NCBI GenBank assembly: GCA_003140595.1
Contig: PLKG01000045.1
Span: 1 to 57,859 of the forward strand
Length of the DNA stretch: 57,859 nt
Source of the DNA: Acidimicrobiaceae bacterium
GTDB taxonomy: Bacteria; Actinomycetota; Acidimicrobiia; Acidimicrobiales; Bog-793
Direction of reading: 5' to 3'
Shown: one piece after another, positions 36,274 to 46,795 of the stretch
Numbering within the stretch: the first letter of the stretch is position 1
How the letters are laid out: the number at the start of each line of letters is the position of its first letter
Position numbers and translations under genes: made by a program
The notes under the pieces: generated by a model
The model's input: only the letters and a program-made list of their open reading frames with translations
Told to the model about the DNA's origin: nothing
Database searches by the model: none

Positions 36274-37288
36274 ATTCTGTCCCCTTTCGTGACTGCCGTT
36301 GAGGCAGCGTACTCCCGCGTGTTCGCGCGGCGGAATGCGCGTCGCGTGACGATCGCGTGACCAGGAGATGGAGCGGACATGCCCTTTGCACGATTGCTCC
36401 GCCCCTCGGAGTCACGGGGAAAGCGAAAGCGCTGATGCGAGCCCGATCCGAAGCTGTCTCGGCATCTTCGCCCGATTCAGCCCGAGTGCGTGGCGCCGAT
36501 GCCAACGGGCTGTGTGCACCCTGTGAACGTCTCGGCGCGGAGCTGACAATGTCTGCGCGCGCTTTGCCGCCGCACGAACGACTGACGATCCACTGTCGGG
36601 CTTTGGCTGCCCAAGAGGTGGTCGAGGGCGGCATTCATCTGGCCTTAAGCGAACAGCTCGCGCCGTCGCGAGCCTGCAGGCAGCGCGAAGTGCAGAGGCT
36701 AAGGCCCCAGACCGGCGCGTCTCGGGCTCGAGATGCAGACCGCGGACTTCGTACAGATGACCCGCGATCGTCTCCGCACAGTTGTCTGCGCGATCGCGCT
36801 CGGGGACCTGGCCCGGGAAGACGTGCGCTCCCGAAAGCGAGTGTGCGTTGTCGGCAGTCGGGCCGGATTCGAGCTGCTCGGAGCAGTAGCAGGTCGCGCC
36901 TTTTCTCCACGAGTGCTGCCGGGCTCCGCCCGGAGCCGAAGCTGGGGGCCGCCCGAAGTGTCACTTTCCTCGGTGACCTCCTGAGCGTCGCCCCACGACG
37001 TCGCTGTCTTGTGGTCCACCAAGACCAACCTCGGCGCCGACACGGTGCAAAAAATGGCGGCGCGGTGCCGCGACTCACTGGTTGAGACAAAGAGCGCGAA
37101 GAGAGTGCTCCGTGATGCTGCGAACCTCGGTCGCTCCCGGCTCCTCCTCCGACTGGCGACAAGACGGGGAGACCAACCCGCACGGTGTCGAGACCAATAG
37201 CGCTCATCGCGAGCGGCCAAAGGCTCTCGTCGTGTTTCCGCAACCTGCGATTGTCGCGGCACACGTTGTCACCTACCGGGGCGCTTTC
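36274..37288. other. About 1 kb without a recognisable gene
   Basis: Open frames exist on both strands (for example 36357-37085 forward and 36635-37264 reverse). Their products are Arg/Ser/Ala-rich, low in hydrophobic core residues, and match no family I know. They are what random GC-rich DNA gives. Some of this stretch may be promoter sequence for the small gene at 36067-36273. Confidence 0.4.
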
Positions 37289-39373
37289 CTACTGGACTTG
37301 ACCGGTCAGTCCGAGGACGCTTTCCAGGAACGCAAGGACGTCTGTGCTCTCCCCGATGAGCTTGGCGGTCGGCTTTCCCAGTCCGTGCCCGGCTGATGTC
37401 CCGATTCGGATGAGGACCGGTTGGTCGCCGCCCTGGGCGGCTTGGAGCGCCGCGGCGAACTTGAACGAATGGCCGGGGACGACCCGGTCGTCGTGGTCTC
37501 CTGTCAACAGCATCGTCGCCGGATAGTGCTCCCCGGGATGCAGGTTGTGCAGCGGCGAGTATGCGCGCACCCAGGAGTACTGCTCTGGATCGTCCGGGTC
37601 GCCGAAGTCACTTGTCCAGGCCCATCCGATCGTGAACTTGTGGAATCGCAGCATGTCGAGCACGCCCACCTCGGCCACTGCGGCGCCGAACAGCTCAGGA
37701 TGTTGGGACAGGCAGGCCCCGACCAACAGGCCGCCGTTGGATCCACCGTTGATGGCGATCCGACCCGGGCGCGACCAACCGGAGCTCGTGAGCCACCGGG
37801 CACAGGCGCAGAAGTCGTCGAAGACGTTCTGCTTGTTGGCGAGCCGGCCCGAATCGTGCCAATCCTTGCCGTACTCGCCGCCACCGCGAAGGTTTGCAAC
37901 CGCGAAAAGCCCGCCCCGCTCCATCCATGCCGCGCCTCTCGCGGAGAACGTCGGTGTGACGGGAACGTCGAAACCTCCGTACCCGTGAAGGAGAACGGGC
38001 ACATCGCCGCTCGGCGAGATATCGCGGCGGTGGCTCAGGAAGACGGGGATCCGGGTCTTGTCGCCCGAGGTTACGAAGACCTGCTCGGTGATCAAGGTCC
38101 CGGGCTCGATAGCGACGGCGGATTGGCGTAAGAGGCGAGTTTCGCCTGCGGAGAGGTCGTGCTGCCAGAGCGAACCCGACTCGGTGAACGACTCCAGTTT
38201 GAAATGGACGAGGTTGCCCGCCGGCCGGCCTTCGATGGCCTCATGGTCACGGACGCCGCCTGTCACAGATGTCATGGCCGGGATCGGGAGCTCGCGGACG
38301 TACGACCCGTCGAGCTCGTGGACTCGCACGAGCGAGCTGGCGTGGCGGAGGTAGTGGCACACGAGCCGGCCGCCATAGAAGTACGCGTCCGAGAGGTGAT
38401 CGTCTGTTTCCGCGATGACCTCGCGCCAGTTGTCCCGGTCCGGTTGTTCGAGGTCAACCGCGACGATCCTCTGGCGCTTGGCACCGAAATCGGTCAGGAC
38501 ATAGAAACTCCTGCCGAGGTTGGTGACCACGAGCGCTTTTGAAGCGAAGTCTCCGACAAGAGCCCGAAAGACGGCGCTTGGATCTTCGAGGTCGAGGACC
38601 TGGATCAAAGACTCCGGGCAGGTGCCCTGCTTGATCGAGATGACCAGGTACCTACCGTCGTCGCTCAGGGTCGCGTTCGGGATCCAATTCGGTTCCGCGG
38701 GGGCGAACACGAGCTCGTCCTCGATCTGGCGTGTGCCCAGGCGGTGGAGGAAGATCCGCGTCGGGCCGCTCTCCTGCACGAGCTCGGCCCCCGGTTGAGG
38801 CCTTTCCATGGCGCAGTAGTAGAAACCGGAGCCGTCCGTCTTCCAAGCGAGTGAGCCGAACTTCGACCACTCGACGAGGTCGGCCAGGTCTACACCGCTG
38901 CCCACGTCACGGACCCGCCAGACTCTCCAGTCCGATCCCGCCGAGCTTGTGGAATAGGCGACCTTAGAGCCGTCTTCGGTGACCTCCACTGCGGTGACAG
39001 CCACCGTGCCGTCCTCGGCCAACAAGTTGGGGTCGACCAGGACCCGGCCCTCGGCATCCGGCCCGTTCATCACCCACAGCACCGGCTGATCCTGAAGGCC
39101 GGTGTTGCGCGTCTGGAACCAGAGCCCACCTCGTTCGAATGGAACATCCAACTTGGGGTAGTCCGACAGTTCGGTGAGCCTTGACCGGATCTCCTCCCGG
39201 GTGGGAACCGCTGCGAGGAAAGCCTCGGTCAGCTCGTTCTCCGCTGTTGCCCAGGCAACGGTCTCGGGGTCGTCGCTGTTCTCGAGCCAGCGGTAGGGAT
39301 CCTGGACCAGCTCGCCGTGATAGTCGTCGACCTGGTCGCCCTCGCGGGCCATCGGGTAAGAACGATCGAACAT
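37289..39373 (-). CDS. Prolyl oligopeptidase family serine peptidase
   Basis: A 694-residue S9A enzyme with an N-terminal beta-propeller (about 60-400) and a C-terminal alpha/beta hydrolase. The start [20 protein letters not shown] is the classical family opening. Catalytic Ser lies in [10 protein letters not shown] (about 537), Asp in [12 protein letters not shown] (about 625), and His in SAGHGLGKP (about 662). It cleaves short peptides after proline. No signal peptide is evident, so it is probably cytoplasmic. Full length for the family. Confidence 0.92.
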   Translation of the reverse strand: MFDRSYPMAREGDQVDDYHGELVQDPYRWLENSDDPETVAWATAENELTEAFLAAVPTREEIRSRLTELSDYPKLDVPFERGGLWFQTRNTGLQDQPVLWVMNGPDAEGRVLVDPNLLAEDGTVAVTAVEVTEDGSKVAYSTSSAGSDWRVWRVRDVGSGVDLADLVEWSKFGSLAWKTDGSGFYYCAMERPQPGAELVQESGPTRIFLHRLGTRQIEDELVFAPAEPNWIPNATLSDDGRYLVISIKQGTCPESLIQVLDLEDPSAVFRALVGDFASKALVVTNLGRSFYVLTDFGAKRQRIVAVDLEQPDRDNWREVIAETDDHLSDAYFYGGRLVCHYLRHASSLVRVHELDGSYVRELPIPAMTSVTGGVRDHEAIEGRPAGNLVHFKLESFTESGSLWQHDLSAGETRLLRQSAVAIEPGTLITEQVFVTSGDKTRIPVFLSHRRDISPSGDVPVLLHGYGGFDVPVTPTFSARGAAWMERGGLFAVANLRGGGEYGKDWHDSGRLANKQNVFDDFCACARWLTSSGWSRPGRIAINGGSNGGLLVGACLSQHPELFGAAVAEVGVLDMLRFHKFTIGWAWTSDFGDPDDPEQYSWVRAYSPLHNLHPGEHYPATMLLTGDHDDRVVPGHSFKFAAALQAAQGGDQPVLIRIGTSAGHGLGKPTAKLIGESTDVLAFLESVLGLTGQVQ

Positions 39374-39393
39374 GGTGCCTCCTCGGTCCGAGA

Positions 39394-39819
39394 CTAGGGA
39401 GCCTCTCGGTAACCGAGTGCACCGGCGAGCAGCGGCGCGACCCGCGAGAGGAGGCCTCCCGCCGAGACAAGCGCATTCGAGTTGCCCCTCAGCTTGATCT
39501 TTCCGGCACCCAGCAGGTCCGCCAGCGACGCGGTGTGCGACACGATCGCGAGCGCCGTCGGCCAGTCCTCGACCAGCGTCACATCGGCCGATTCAGTCGA
39601 ATTCCGCACGAGCAACGCGGAGCCATCTCGGCTGAGCACGATCGTGAAGCGGACCTCGCCGTTCGCCCCTCCTGCCTCGCCGGGCACTTCGGTGATGAGC
39701 TGGCCCAAGGCGAGCCCGGCGTCGGGTGCATCCGCTGTTATCTCCTCAACGGGGAGCCTCGCCAGAGCCGCGGCGAGAGCCTCGAACCACCCCTCACTCA
39801 GGAACTCAGGCAATGTCAC
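39394..39819 (-). CDS. SCP2-like sterol-carrier-type protein
   Basis: A 141-residue protein whose middle resembles the SCP2 lipid-binding fold: [17 protein letters not shown], then [20 protein letters not shown] and [14 protein letters not shown] (about 106-119), like the usual GKLKVxGD turn. It overlaps the end of sdhB by 14 bases and so forms the tail of the sdh operon. The role in that operon is unknown. Confidence 0.6.
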   Translation of the reverse strand: MTLPEFLSEGWFEALAAALARLPVEEITADAPDAGLALGQLITEVPGEAGGANGEVRFTIVLSRDGSALLVRNSTESADVTLVEDWPTALAIVSHTASLADLLGAGKIKLRGNSNALVSAGGLLSRVAPLLAGALGYREAP

Positions 39820-40705
39820 CGGGCTCTGGCGTAGCTGGCGCCGCAGGCTGTGCGTGCGCCGCGCCCGTATGTTTACGGGCTTCTGCGGCCGCCAGGGGCA
39901 CCGGCCGGCCCGTGATCTTGCGCCCGAGCCACGCGACCGGGTCGTAGTGGGCGTCGACGATGCGCTCTTTCAACGGGATGATCGCGTTGTCGGTGATGTG
40001 GATGTCCTCGGGGCACACCTCCGTGCAGCACTTGGTGATGTTGCATAGGCCGATGCCCATGTCCTCGCGGATGTAGTTGCGTCGGTCCAAGGTGTCGAGA
40101 GGGTGCATCTCGAGCTCTGCCAAGCGCACGAAGAAACGCGGTCCCGCGTACCGGGGCTTGTTCTCCTCGTGGTCCCGGATGACGTGGCAGACGTTCTGAC
40201 AGAGAAAGCATTCGATGCACTTGTGGAACTCCTGCCCACGGTCGATGTCGACCTGCGCCATCCTGCGGAGGCCGTCAGGATCCCTTGGTCCGGGCTTGAA
40301 GGCGGGGATCAGTTTGGCGACCTCGAAGTTGTAGGAGACGTCTGTCACAAGATCGCGCATGATCGGAAAAGCTCGCATCGGTGAGACCGTGACAGGCTGG
40401 TCTGTGGGCAGCGTGCTCATCCGGGTCATGCACATGAGCGCGGGCCGACCGTTGATCTCGGCGCTGCAAGAGCCGCACTTTCCGGCTTTGCAGTTCCAGC
40501 GCACAGCGAGGTCGGGCGCCTGTGTCGCCTGGATGCGGTGGACGACGTCGAGCACGACCTCGCCCTCTTGCGGCGCGACCCGGTACTCCTGGAACCGGCC
40601 TCCGCTCGCGTCGCCACGCCACAGGTGCATCACGAGGTCCTTGGGCGGTGCGCCCGGCGGTGGTTCCGGCACTGTCGTCGGGGCGGGCCCTGTGTCGATA
40701 GCCAT
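39806..40705 (-). CDS. sdhB: Succinate dehydrogenase iron-sulfur subunit
   Basis: A 299-residue protein. The 2Fe-2S ligands are CKAGKCGSCSAEING with a later Cys (about 72-95). The 4Fe-4S and 3Fe-4S ligands lie in CIECFLCQNVCH (about 165-176) and CNITKCCTEVCPE (about 222-234). It passes electrons from the flavin subunit toward quinone. Pro-rich ends extend it beyond typical length (about 240). The start overlaps the sdhA stop (TGATG). Confidence 0.94.
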   Translation of the reverse strand: MAIDTGPAPTTVPEPPPGAPPKDLVMHLWRGDASGGRFQEYRVAPQEGEVVLDVVHRIQATQAPDLAVRWNCKAGKCGSCSAEINGRPALMCMTRMSTLPTDQPVTVSPMRAFPIMRDLVTDVSYNFEVAKLIPAFKPGPRDPDGLRRMAQVDIDRGQEFHKCIECFLCQNVCHVIRDHEENKPRYAGPRFFVRLAELEMHPLDTLDRRNYIREDMGIGLCNITKCCTEVCPEDIHITDNAIIPLKERIVDAHYDPVAWLGRKITGRPVPLAAAEARKHTGAAHAQPAAPATPEPGDIA

Positions 40706-42507
40706 CAGTGCGCCCCGTCCTCGAAGAGTTTCGAAAGCTCGCCCGGCATTTGAGGCTTGGGCTCTTGGGCGATTGTGTACTCGCCGTCTACAAGGCGGGT
40801 GATCATGTTGACGTTCTCGAATTCGGGACGGAACCCCGGATAGTCGTCGCGGGTATGGCCTCCTCGGCTCTCACGGCGTTCGATCGCACTCAAGGTCGTG
40901 CAGTTGGAGACTGCGAGCATCGACTCGAGGTCCAGTGCCAGGTGCCAGCCGGGATTGAACTGCAGGTTTCCCTCCACGGCACATTTCGCGGCGCGTTCCG
41001 CCAGGTCGGCGAGTCTCTCCTTCGCCTCCAAGAGCTCGCGCTCGACGCGGATAATGCCTACGAGTGACTGCATCGTGTCCTGGAGGTCGCGGTGCAGCGC
41101 ATAGGCGTCCTCGCCGCCCTCGTTGTCGAAATAGGACCTCGCGTGTCTCGTCACATCTGCGACCTGACTCTCGGAGACATCAGGATCCCCCGGCATCCCA
41201 AGAGCCCGCTCGGCAGCAGCAAGGCCGGCTCTGCGACCGAACACGACAAGGTCAGACAGCGAGTTGCCGCCCAATCGGTTCGATCCGTGCATCCCACCTG
41301 CCGCCTCGCCGGCGGCGTACAGGCCGGCGACCGTCGTGGCCTCGGTGTCGGCCTCGACGCGGATGCCTCCCATCGCGTAGTGGCAAGTCGGGCCGACTTC
41401 CATAGGGGTTGTCGTGATGTCGATGTCGGCGAGCTCTTTGAACTGGTGGTACATCGAGGGCAGCAGGCGCCGAATCTCCTCGGGGGTGCGGCGACTGGCG
41501 ATATCGAGGAAGACGCCGCCATGCGGGCTTCCCCGGCCCGCTTTGACCTCCGAGTTGATAGCGCGGGCGACCTCGTCGCGGGGAAGCAGCTCAGGTGGCC
41601 GCCGGAAGTCCCTCTTGTTCGTGTACCACTGGTCCCCCTCCTCGATGGTCTCGGCGGTCTCGGCTGCGAAGAAAGGCGAGATGTAGTTGAACATGAAGCG
41701 CTCGCCGTCCCGGTTCTTGAGGACGCCGCCGTCGCCTCGCACGCCCTCGGTAACGAGCAGTCCACGCGCCGAGGGTGGCCAGACCATCCCGGTCGGGTGG
41801 AACTGGATGGCTTCCATGTCGATCAGGTCGGCACCGGCCCACAACGCAAGGGCCATCCCGTCACCTGTGCATTCCCACGAGTTCGTCGTGAACTTCCACG
41901 CCTTGCCTAGCCCGCCGGTCGCGATGACGATCGCCTTGGCGCCAAAGGTCACGAATCGTCCCGATTCCCGCCAGAATCCGACAGCTCCGTTCACGGCCCC
42001 TGTGCCGTCTTGCAGGAGGCGGACGATCTTGCACTCCATGAAGACGTCGATACCGATGGACACGGCCCTGTTCTGCAAGGCCCTTATCATCTCGAGCCCC
42101 GTGCGGTCGCCTACGTGAGCAAGGCGCGCGTAGCGGTGCCCACCGAAGTCGCGTTGCAGGATGCGCCCGTCCTGGGTGCGGTCGAACAGTGCGCCCCATT
42201 CTTCGAGTTCCAGGACGCGCTCGGGCGCTTCGAGGGCGTGGATCTGAGCCATGCGCCAGTTGTTGAGCATCTTGCCGCCACGCATCGTGTCGCGGAAGTG
42301 GACCTCCCAGTTGTCCTCCGGCCACACGTTGCCGAGCGCCGCGGCAATGCCGCCTTCGGCCATCACGGTGTGTGCCTTGCCGAGGAGCGACTTGCACACC
42401 AGTGCGGTGCGGGCGCCCTTCTCGCGCGCCTCGATAGCCGCGCGTAGCCCGGCTCCTCCGGCGCCGATCACGACGACGTCGAAGTCGTGCCGCTCGCTGT
42501 CTGGCAT
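40705..42507 (-). CDS. sdhA: Succinate dehydrogenase flavoprotein subunit
   Basis: A 600-residue subunit with the FAD Rossmann motif VVVIGAGGAGLRAAIEA (about 10-26) and the covalent FAD histidine segment GKAHTVMAEGGIAAALG (about 43-59). Also present are FHPTGMVWP, GGxxxD-type METGPTCHYAMGG-like EVGPTCHYAMGGIRVE (about 367-382), and the catalytic-loop LGGNSLSDL. It oxidises succinate to fumarate. It is coupled to sdhC upstream and sdhB downstream by TGATG overlaps. Confidence 0.95.
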   Translation of the reverse strand: MPDSERHDFDVVVIGAGGAGLRAAIEAREKGARTALVCKSLLGKAHTVMAEGGIAAALGNVWPEDNWEVHFRDTMRGGKMLNNWRMAQIHALEAPERVLELEEWGALFDRTQDGRILQRDFGGHRYARLAHVGDRTGLEMIRALQNRAVSIGIDVFMECKIVRLLQDGTGAVNGAVGFWRESGRFVTFGAKAIVIATGGLGKAWKFTTNSWECTGDGMALALWAGADLIDMEAIQFHPTGMVWPPSARGLLVTEGVRGDGGVLKNRDGERFMFNYISPFFAAETAETIEEGDQWYTNKRDFRRPPELLPRDEVARAINSEVKAGRGSPHGGVFLDIASRRTPEEIRRLLPSMYHQFKELADIDITTTPMEVGPTCHYAMGGIRVEADTEATTVAGLYAAGEAAGGMHGSNRLGGNSLSDLVVFGRRAGLAAAERALGMPGDPDVSESQVADVTRHARSYFDNEGGEDAYALHRDLQDTMQSLVGIIRVERELLEAKERLADLAERAAKCAVEGNLQFNPGWHLALDLESMLAVSNCTTLSAIERRESRGGHTRDDYPGFRPEFENVNMITRLVDGEYTIAQEPKPQMPGELSKLFEDGAH

Positions 42508-43385
42508 CAGAAGATCCTCGGATCACTAAAGGCGCCGGACGACACCAGGTAGATGTACAGGTCCGACACCACTATCGACATGAGCGACAGCCATGCGAAC
42601 AACTGGTGGTGCTTGTTCAAAGGTGTCGTGAGATTGGTCCAGATCCATCGGCGCGCGGGGGCCTTCGAGAGCTTCTTCAGACTGCCGCCGCTCATGTGGC
42701 GGCAAGCATGACAGCCGAGCTGGTAGGCCCAGATCAACACCGCATTCGCGACGAGGATGAGCGTGCCGACGCCCATGCCCACTCCGCCTGGGAAACGGAA
42801 CCCCTCGATTGCGTCATATGTCAACAGCACCGCGAAGATGAAGGTGAAGTACCAGGTGTACCGGTGGATGTTCTGGAGCACGAGCGGAAAGCGGGTCTCC
42901 CCGGTGTAGCGCTTGCGCAGCCCGTTGGGCTTGGCCGAGGTCGAACCGGCATCCGCAACCGCACACGCCGGCGGCGAGAGCCAAAAAGCCCGGTAGTAGG
43001 TCTTGCGGTAGTAGTAGCAGGTAAGGCGGAAAGCCAGCGGGAAGACCAGGATGATGAGTGCCGGCGAGAAGCCGGAGTTCGCCGGCGTGATCGGTCCCCA
43101 TCGGACCGCGGAGGGGCAGTTGGACGCAAGGCACGGCGAGTAGAACGGCGAGAGGTAGTTACGCGCCTGGTCGAGGCCGACGAAATAGTGCCCGTTGCGG
43201 AACGCCGCCCATGTCGCGTAGACGACGAAGGCGGCGAGGCCGAGGCCCGTGATCAGGGGTTGAGCCCACCAGGGATCCTTGCGGAGCACGACGGCCCGAG
43301 GCGGGCCGGCCCTTGGAGCGCCGATGCGAACCGGTATCGGCTGCGGCCGAGGTCCCGGCAACGGTACCTCCTCGATGACGCTCAT
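42507..43385 (-). CDS. Succinate dehydrogenase membrane anchor, actinobacterial type
   Basis: A 292-residue protein with about five membrane helices. It resembles the single large anchor found with actinobacterial Sdh1-type complexes. Visible are PLITGLGLAAFVVYATWAAF, FRLTCYYYRKTYYRAF (about 120-135), and QNIHRYTWYFTFIFAVLLTY and QLGCHACRHMSGG later, with histidines placed for haem binding. It anchors SdhAB and handles quinone. First gene of the sdh operon. Confidence 0.8.
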   Translation of the reverse strand: MSVIEEVPLPGPRPQPIPVRIGAPRAGPPRAVVLRKDPWWAQPLITGLGLAAFVVYATWAAFRNGHYFVGLDQARNYLSPFYSPCLASNCPSAVRWGPITPANSGFSPALIILVFPLAFRLTCYYYRKTYYRAFWLSPPACAVADAGSTSAKPNGLRKRYTGETRFPLVLQNIHRYTWYFTFIFAVLLTYDAIEGFRFPGGVGMGVGTLILVANAVLIWAYQLGCHACRHMSGGSLKKLSKAPARRWIWTNLTTPLNKHHQLFAWLSLMSIVVSDLYIYLVSSGAFSDPRIF

Positions 43386-44233
43386 CAGTTGCCTCCGTCG
43401 GTATCGATCTCGTCCGACTGTAGGTCGGACGAGTCCTCACAAACTCGCTGCGACGTGGCGATCATCATTGCACCGGGGTTGCACGTGTTGCGAGTTGTTC
43501 GCCGTAGTCTCGCCGAATGTCACAGGTGTCCGGTCTGCAGGAGACGCGATCGGCCTCCTGGTCTCACACAGCGCTCGACGCAGGCCGTTCGCCACTGCCG
43601 TCGACGCTCGGCGAGCTGCGTGCTTGAAGATGGAGCTCGATTCGGGTCAAGGAGGAGATCAGGCGCAACGTGCTCGGCAGTCAGATCACAAGCCCGCGGT
43701 CCCCGGTCTCCTCGGTTACCCCGACAGTGTCCTGTCGGCACTCGCGCACGCCCTCAAGCAGGTCACGAGGTGATATTCCTCGGTGAACGCGCCACAGGCA
43801 GATAGCCGGACGATCCGCTCGCTCGTGGGGCTGGCGGACGAGTCGCTGCCAATCGTCGCAGGGTAGAAGATCAATGACGATCCCTACCAGCCCGTGTCGA
43901 GCATGGAGTGATCTCGTGGCTGAGGCCGGCGATGACAAGCGCGTCATCTGGGTCCACCGGTAGCGACCGCCGCGGCGAGCAGCTCGCTACGCCGGACACC
44001 TGTGTCGAAGGACCATAGAGAACCGCCGGCAGCTTGCAACAAGGCGCTCCCAGCGGGCATAGCTCAGTTTCCGGAGGCTGGGGGAGCTGATTGCGGGCCA
44101 CCGAGGCCAGATGTCCGACGCGCCTTTTGGAGGTAATCGAAACTCCCTCTTGCATCGGATCGCGACAGGGTCCATGATAATCACCATCTTGTAACTACAC
44201 GGTTGCGAGTTGTTAGGGGAGGGGGCGCCAAAG
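43386..44233. other. About 850 bases without a recognisable gene
   Basis: Both strands have short open frames but no known domain. A 29-codon frame near 43,875-43,960 ends GDDKRVIWVHR and looks protein-like, but it is too short to call. The sdh promoter (minus strand) and the whiB promoter (plus strand, in the less GC-rich 44,150-44,230) should lie here. Confidence 0.35.
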
Positions 44234-44512
44234 ATGGCACTCCAAGCATTATTCGAAGGTGGCCTCGACAGGACATGGCAAGGCCGTGCTAACTGCATGG
44301 GCGTCGATCCGGAATTGTTCTTCCCAGAGAGAGGCGCGTCGACCAGGGAGGCCAAGGAGGTTTGTCGCGGCTGCGTGGTTCGCGGCGACTGCCTCGAGTT
44401 CGCGATCGCCAACAGCGAGAAGTTCGGCATTTGGGGCGGCATGAGCGAACGGGAGCGTCGCCGCGTCCGTCGTGCTCGCGTTCTGGCCCAGACCGCCAAC
44501 ACGGCTTCCTGA
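44234..44512 (+). CDS. WhiB-family iron-sulfur transcription regulator
   Basis: A 92-residue protein with the four cluster-binding cysteines: NCMG (about 22), then CRGCVVRGDC (about 44-53). The GIWGGMSERERRRVRRARV segment (about 66-84) is the G[VI]WGG turn and basic DNA- or sigma-contact region. WhiB proteins occur only in Actinobacteria and their phages, and sense oxygen or NO or control development through RNA polymerase sigma factor contacts. ATG 44234 was chosen; a TTG start 24 bases earlier is less likely. Confidence 0.92.
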   Translation: MALQALFEGGLDRTWQGRANCMGVDPELFFPERGASTREAKEVCRGCVVRGDCLEFAIANSEKFGIWGGMSERERRRVRRARVLAQTANTAS

Positions 44513-44720
44513 GCGTCGGCCACAGGTCGATATCGCATGCCAAAAGGCGAGTTCCGCTCGTAGTGTCCTCGCTCAGGTCGGCTCTCGGCCGACAGTCGTA
44601 GCCTCTCGCGTCCGGCAACCACCGAGGGCCCATGGTTCACGGGCCCGGCGTGAGCTCCGTTCTTTCGCGCAGGAGTCGTTGGCCCCGCGCCGTCGAGGCG
44701 CGAAGGACGACCTACTCAGC

Positions 44721-44963
44721 TCAGCTCGAGCGAACCGCGATGAGCCGACGATGACGGGCGATGCGCCTACGTTCGCGCTCTGAAGTTCCTCCCCAGACGC
44801 CGTGGTCGATGTGATTGGCCATGGCGTAGTCAAGACACGGCACTTTGACCGGGCAATCCGCGCAGACCCGTCGCGCGACTTCAACCCCCACGCCGTCACT
44901 TGGGAAAAAGGTGTCAGGAGGCATCTCCCGGCACTTCCCCCGCCCCATCCACGAAGTGTCCAC
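44721..44963 (-). CDS. WhiB-family regulator, second copy
   Basis: An 80-residue protein from GTG 44963, VDTSWMGRGKCREMPPDTFF, then CADCPVKVPC (about 33-42) and HGVWGGTSERERRRIARHRR. All four cysteines are present. The frame stays open to 45194, but the family start DTSW argues for GTG 44963. It is transcribed toward the first whiB gene, with about 200 bases between the two stops. The htrA-like gene diverges from it. Confidence 0.88.
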   Translation of the reverse strand: MDTSWMGRGKCREMPPDTFFPSDGVGVEVARRVCADCPVKVPCLDYAMANHIDHGVWGGTSERERRRIARHRRLIAVRSS

Positions 44964-45104
44964 GGCACCATTCTGCCGTGTTCCGGGGCGTGACGCTACG
45001 GTCGCGAGGATATTCGCAGGAAATCTTAAGCATCGGGTCGAGCCACGACCGTCGCTGACATAGTGATAGGGACAACTGTCCTGGTTGACCGGTAGATTGG
45101 CAGT

Positions 45105-46358
45105 GTGCCAGCAAGCTCGGGTGGTGACGACACAGGCGGCACCGACGCGTTGGGTGAGCTGCTGAGTTGGGGCGAGGACCAACTCCCGAACCACGTCGCG
45201 TCTAAAGAAGATGCGCTCGGAGTCGGCGGCCTAGAGGCCGGAGAGAGCAGTGGCAATACCGGCGCCATGGTCGCCCCTCCAGGCGAGCTGGACGATCTCG
45301 CTCAGACCGGGCACGAATCGAGCAATAGCGAGCCGTCTTACGGCGAGTCGAGCTACGGCGAGATAGGCGGTGGGTCAGGAGATATCGGCTGGCCCGATTA
45401 TCGACAGGCTCCCTACGTTCCAGAAGCGCACGGGCCAGTCGCCTACGGCCAAACCGCGTGGCCCCAGCAGGGCTACGGGCAGTCGCAATCGCCCGGTCAG
45501 TGGGCCTACCAACCCGAGCCCAAAGTACCTAAGCGTCCTCCGCGCACCATGCCCGGATGGTTCGGGGTGGCCCTCGTGGCCGCGGTGGTCGGGGCGGTCG
45601 TGGGCGGCGGCGTGGTCGCCTTGTCCACGAGCCGCTCGCCCCAGACGATCGTCCGGGAGTACTTCCCGACTAAGGGCGAAAAGGTTCAAGTCGGCGATGT
45701 CCAGTCGATACTTGCATCGGTTCTTCCCGCCGTCGTCTCCATTGACACGAGCAGCTTTCGGGGAGCCGGCGACGTCGGTTCCTATGTGCAAGGTGCAGGG
45801 ACTGGCATGATCATCAAGTCGAGCGGTGTCATCCTCACCAACAACCACGTAATCGAGGGTGCCCAGACCGTCACGGTCACCCTCTACGGGCAGGTAAAGC
45901 AGTTCCCCGCCAAGATCATCGGAACCGATGCGTTAAAGGACATTGCTCTGGTGCAGGTCGAGGACGCGGGTCACTCGTTGCCGACTGTCAGGTTCGGCAA
46001 CTCCAAGGTTGCTCAACAAGGCGACGGTGTTCTGGCCATTGGGAACGCGCTCGCGCTCGCCGGTGGGCCGACGGTCACAGAGGGAATCGTGTCGGCACTG
46101 AACCGGTCGCTCGTTGCTACGACCGACAACGGCACGAGCGAGAACCTGACCGGGTTGATCCAGACCGATGCACCCATCAACCCGGGCAACTCGGGCGGTC
46201 CGCTGGTCAACTCGTCCGGCCAGGTAGTCGCGATGAACACCGCGGTCGCGACGAGCTCTCAAGGCAATGCGCCGGCGCAGAACGTCGGTTTTGCCATCGC
46301 GGTGGACGAGATCCGTGTCATCGTGGCCCAGATCCTGCAACACCCAGGCCAGCATTGA
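45105..46358 (+). CDS. HtrA/DegP-like membrane-anchored serine protease without PDZ
   Basis: A 417-residue S1C trypsin-like protease. The first 140 residues are disordered, with Gly/Ser/Tyr/Pro repeats (SYGESSYGE, QQGYGQSQSPGQ). A membrane helix follows (about 150-172), then the protease domain. The triad is visible: His in TNNHVIEG, Asp in ALKDIALVQV, Ser in NPGNSGGPLVN. The usual C-terminal PDZ domain is missing; the protein ends after the protease domain at HPGQH. It likely acts outside the membrane in protein quality control. Confidence 0.88.
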   Translation: MPASSGGDDTGGTDALGELLSWGEDQLPNHVASKEDALGVGGLEAGESSGNTGAMVAPPGELDDLAQTGHESSNSEPSYGESSYGEIGGGSGDIGWPDYRQAPYVPEAHGPVAYGQTAWPQQGYGQSQSPGQWAYQPEPKVPKRPPRTMPGWFGVALVAAVVGAVVGGGVVALSTSRSPQTIVREYFPTKGEKVQVGDVQSILASVLPAVVSIDTSSFRGAGDVGSYVQGAGTGMIIKSSGVILTNNHVIEGAQTVTVTLYGQVKQFPAKIIGTDALKDIALVQVEDAGHSLPTVRFGNSKVAQQGDGVLAIGNALALAGGPTVTEGIVSALNRSLVATTDNGTSENLTGLIQTDAPINPGNSGGPLVNSSGQVVAMNTAVATSSQGNAPAQNVGFAIAVDEIRVIVAQILQHPGQH

Positions 46359-46440
46359 CCGGCCCGCCAGCGTTGCGGGGAATCCTGGGTGTCTCGTTTG
46401 ACCGGTACACTTCGGCCGGTTCTGCCGCCAAGGAGAGACA

Positions 46441-46731
46441 ATGAGCTTGATCAACCCGGAGGAGCACCAGCCGCCCGAGCCTCCGCGGGGCCACGTACGG
46501 ATGGTCTACCTCGGTCCAGTCGCGCCCCACTGGGAGGTGGAGTCGGAGTTCGGTGACCGCGCCATCATCGAGGAGTTCCGCCAGCGCGCCCTCGCGCGCC
46601 TGGTGCTCTTGCCACCGCACGATCCGCAGTTCCGCCGGAACCGTGAGCGGATCGTCCGCGACGCCGAGCGCGAGAACCTCATCTTGGAATGGGATTTCGG
46701 TGTGCCCGAAGAAGAGGTCGGCCTCTCCTGA
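46441..46731 (+). CDS. Hypothetical protein, 96 residues
   Basis: A soluble, charged protein: MSLINPEEHQPPEPPRGHV, YLGPVAPHWEVESEFGD, and a basic helix RQRALARLVLLPPHDPQFRR. AAGGAGAG lies before the ATG. I do not recognise a domain. The composition and codon use look coding. Confidence 0.65.
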   Translation: MSLINPEEHQPPEPPRGHVRMVYLGPVAPHWEVESEFGDRAIIEEFRQRALARLVLLPPHDPQFRRNRERIVRDAERENLILEWDFGVPEEEVGLS

Positions 46732-46795
46732 TCTGCGTCCGACGCCCGTTGTCGTCCCTATCACCTGTCGGGGCGCGAGGAGCGAAGTTTAGGTA

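Noticed and set aside
36357-37085. A 242-codon forward frame with a CAPCERLG segment that first suggested WhiB
   Set aside because: Only one cysteine pair, no GVWGG motif, and the rest is Arg/Ser-rich noise.
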